Shown: positions 5,041-5,550 of the stretch, piece after piece | How the letters are laid out: each line of letters starts with the position of its first letter | Numbering within the stretch: position 1 is the first letter of the stretch | Assembly: GCA_007128515.1 (NCBI GenBank) | Contig: SKXI01000386.1 | Coordinates: 1 to 5,550 of the forward strand | Direction of reading: 5' to 3' | From: Halococcaceae archaeon | GTDB taxonomy: Archaea > Halobacteriota > Halobacteria > Halobacteriales > Halalkalicoccaceae | Length of the DNA stretch: 5,550 nt | The notes under the pieces: model-generated | What the model saw: the letters and a program-made list of their open reading frames with translations, nothing else | Database searches by the model: none | What the model was told of the DNA's origin: nothing | Position numbers and translations under genes: made by a program

Positions 5041-5550
5041 TCAGTCGTAGGTACGCCGTCCCGTCTCCCGGGCCTCGATCGCGTCCCAGTCGTACTGGAC
5101 CCCGAGACCCGGTCCGTCGGGGACGGAGACCCGTCCCTCGTCGTCGATCGTCTCGAGCTGATCGGAGTAGCCACAGTCGTAGACCGGCGGCTGGGTGTTC
5201 GCGCAGTCGGGGTGGACCAGTGCCACCTCGTAGTAGTTGCTGTTGCGGGTCGCGGCGAGACACTGGCGCTGGGCGGGCCCCGGCGCGTGGTACTCGACGT
5301 CGAGGCCGAACCCCTCCGCGACGTGTGCGACCTTCATCGCCCCGGTGATCCCGCCGTCGTACTCCGGATCCGCACGGACGAAATCGGTCGCCTCCGCCGC
5401 GACGAAATCGGCGTGCGGCTCGAGCCCGCGGACGTGCTCGGTCTGCAACAGCGGCGTCTCGATCAGCTGTCTGAGCTTCCGGTGGCCGTGCTGGCTGATC
5501 CCCCCGTCCCGGTACGGGTCCTCGTACCAGAAAAAGCCCGCCTCGTCGCA
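5041..5550 (-). CDS. Enolase-superfamily enzyme, mandelate racemase / sugar-acid dehydratase type, C-terminal part, cut by right edge
   Basis: The last 169 residues of the protein are visible; the frame is open to the right edge, so the N-terminus and first metal ligand lie outside. Numbering from the edge, Glu10 in FFWYEDP and Glu38 in TEHVRG match the second and third metal ligands. Asp61 in RADPEYDGGIT and His88 in EYHAPGP match the Asp-His catalytic dyad. The intervals from Glu10 (28, 51 and 78) closely parallel those of mandelate racemase (Glu221, Glu247, Asp270, His297: 26, 49 and 76). The C-terminus PDGPGLGVQYDWDA is the usual family ending. Enzymes of this subgroup abstract the proton next to a carboxylate, and most are acid-sugar dehydratases making 2-keto-3-deoxy acids; a few are racemases. 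The aldolase gene downstream favours dehydratase. The substrate is not determinable. Identification of the superfamily and subgroup is firm. Confidence 0.9.
   Translation of the reverse strand, partial: CDEAGFFWYEDPYRDGGISQHGHRKLRQLIETPLLQTEHVRGLEPHADFVAAEATDFVRADPEYDGGITGAMKVAHVAEGFGLDVEYHAPGPAQRQCLAATRNSNYYEVALVHPDCANTQPPVYDCGYSDQLETIDDEGRVSVPDGPGLGVQYDWDAIEARETGRRTYD

Noticed and set aside
4107..5550. A mandelate pathway (mandelate racemase type enzyme here plus the benzoylformate-decarboxylase-like enzyme at 1292)
   Set aside because: Only superfamily-level similarity supports each part, the two genes are on opposite strands and 2 kb apart, no mandelate dehydrogenase is visible, and most racemase-type relatives are sugar-acid dehydratases.

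Overview
The window looks like a metabolic stretch of a haloarchaeal (class Halobacteria) chromosome or large replicon. GC content is high, with G or C in about 92% of third codon positions of the longest gene by hand count. The predicted proteins are very rich in Asp and Glu and poor in Lys, as in salt-in organisms. The clearest promoter is a TTTACA box about 25 bases before an ATG, the arrangement expected for a leaderless haloarchaeal transcript. This assignment is inference from composition and style, not a database match.

Layout, left to right. Positions 1-1084 (minus strand) hold a family I CoA-transferase pair. Subunit A is complete. Subunit B begins inside the last codons of A through an ATGA overlap and runs off the left edge. 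Positions 1085-1291 form a divergent intergenic region with a TATA-like box and several short palindromes. Positions 1292-2935 (plus) encode a thiamine-diphosphate enzyme related to acetolactate synthase and benzoylformate decarboxylase. It is followed at once (2936-3014) by a 79-base imperfect inverted repeat and then by about 180 bases without a recognisable gene. Positions 3197-3988 (plus) encode an alpha/beta hydrolase whose codon use is less GC-biased than that of the thiamine-diphosphate enzyme gene. After a 118-base convergent gap, 4107-4895 (minus) encodes an HpcH/HpaI-type class II aldolase. Upstream of it on the same strand, 5041-5550 is the C-terminal part of an enolase-superfamily enzyme of the mandelate racemase type, cut by the right edge.

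All five enzyme types act on small carboxylic acids or their esters. The enolase-superfamily protein and the aldolase form a natural pair: dehydration of a hydroxy or sugar acid to a 2-keto-3-deoxy acid, then retro-aldol cleavage to pyruvate (or a related 2-oxo acid) and an aldehyde. The thiamine-diphosphate enzyme could decarboxylate or condense a 2-oxo acid. The CoA-transferase could activate an organic acid, and the hydrolase could open a lactone or cleave an ester. No regulator or transporter gene lies in the window. No substrate can be fixed from sequence alone, and the shared pathway is a hypothesis. No RNA gene, CRISPR array or intact insertion sequence was seen.
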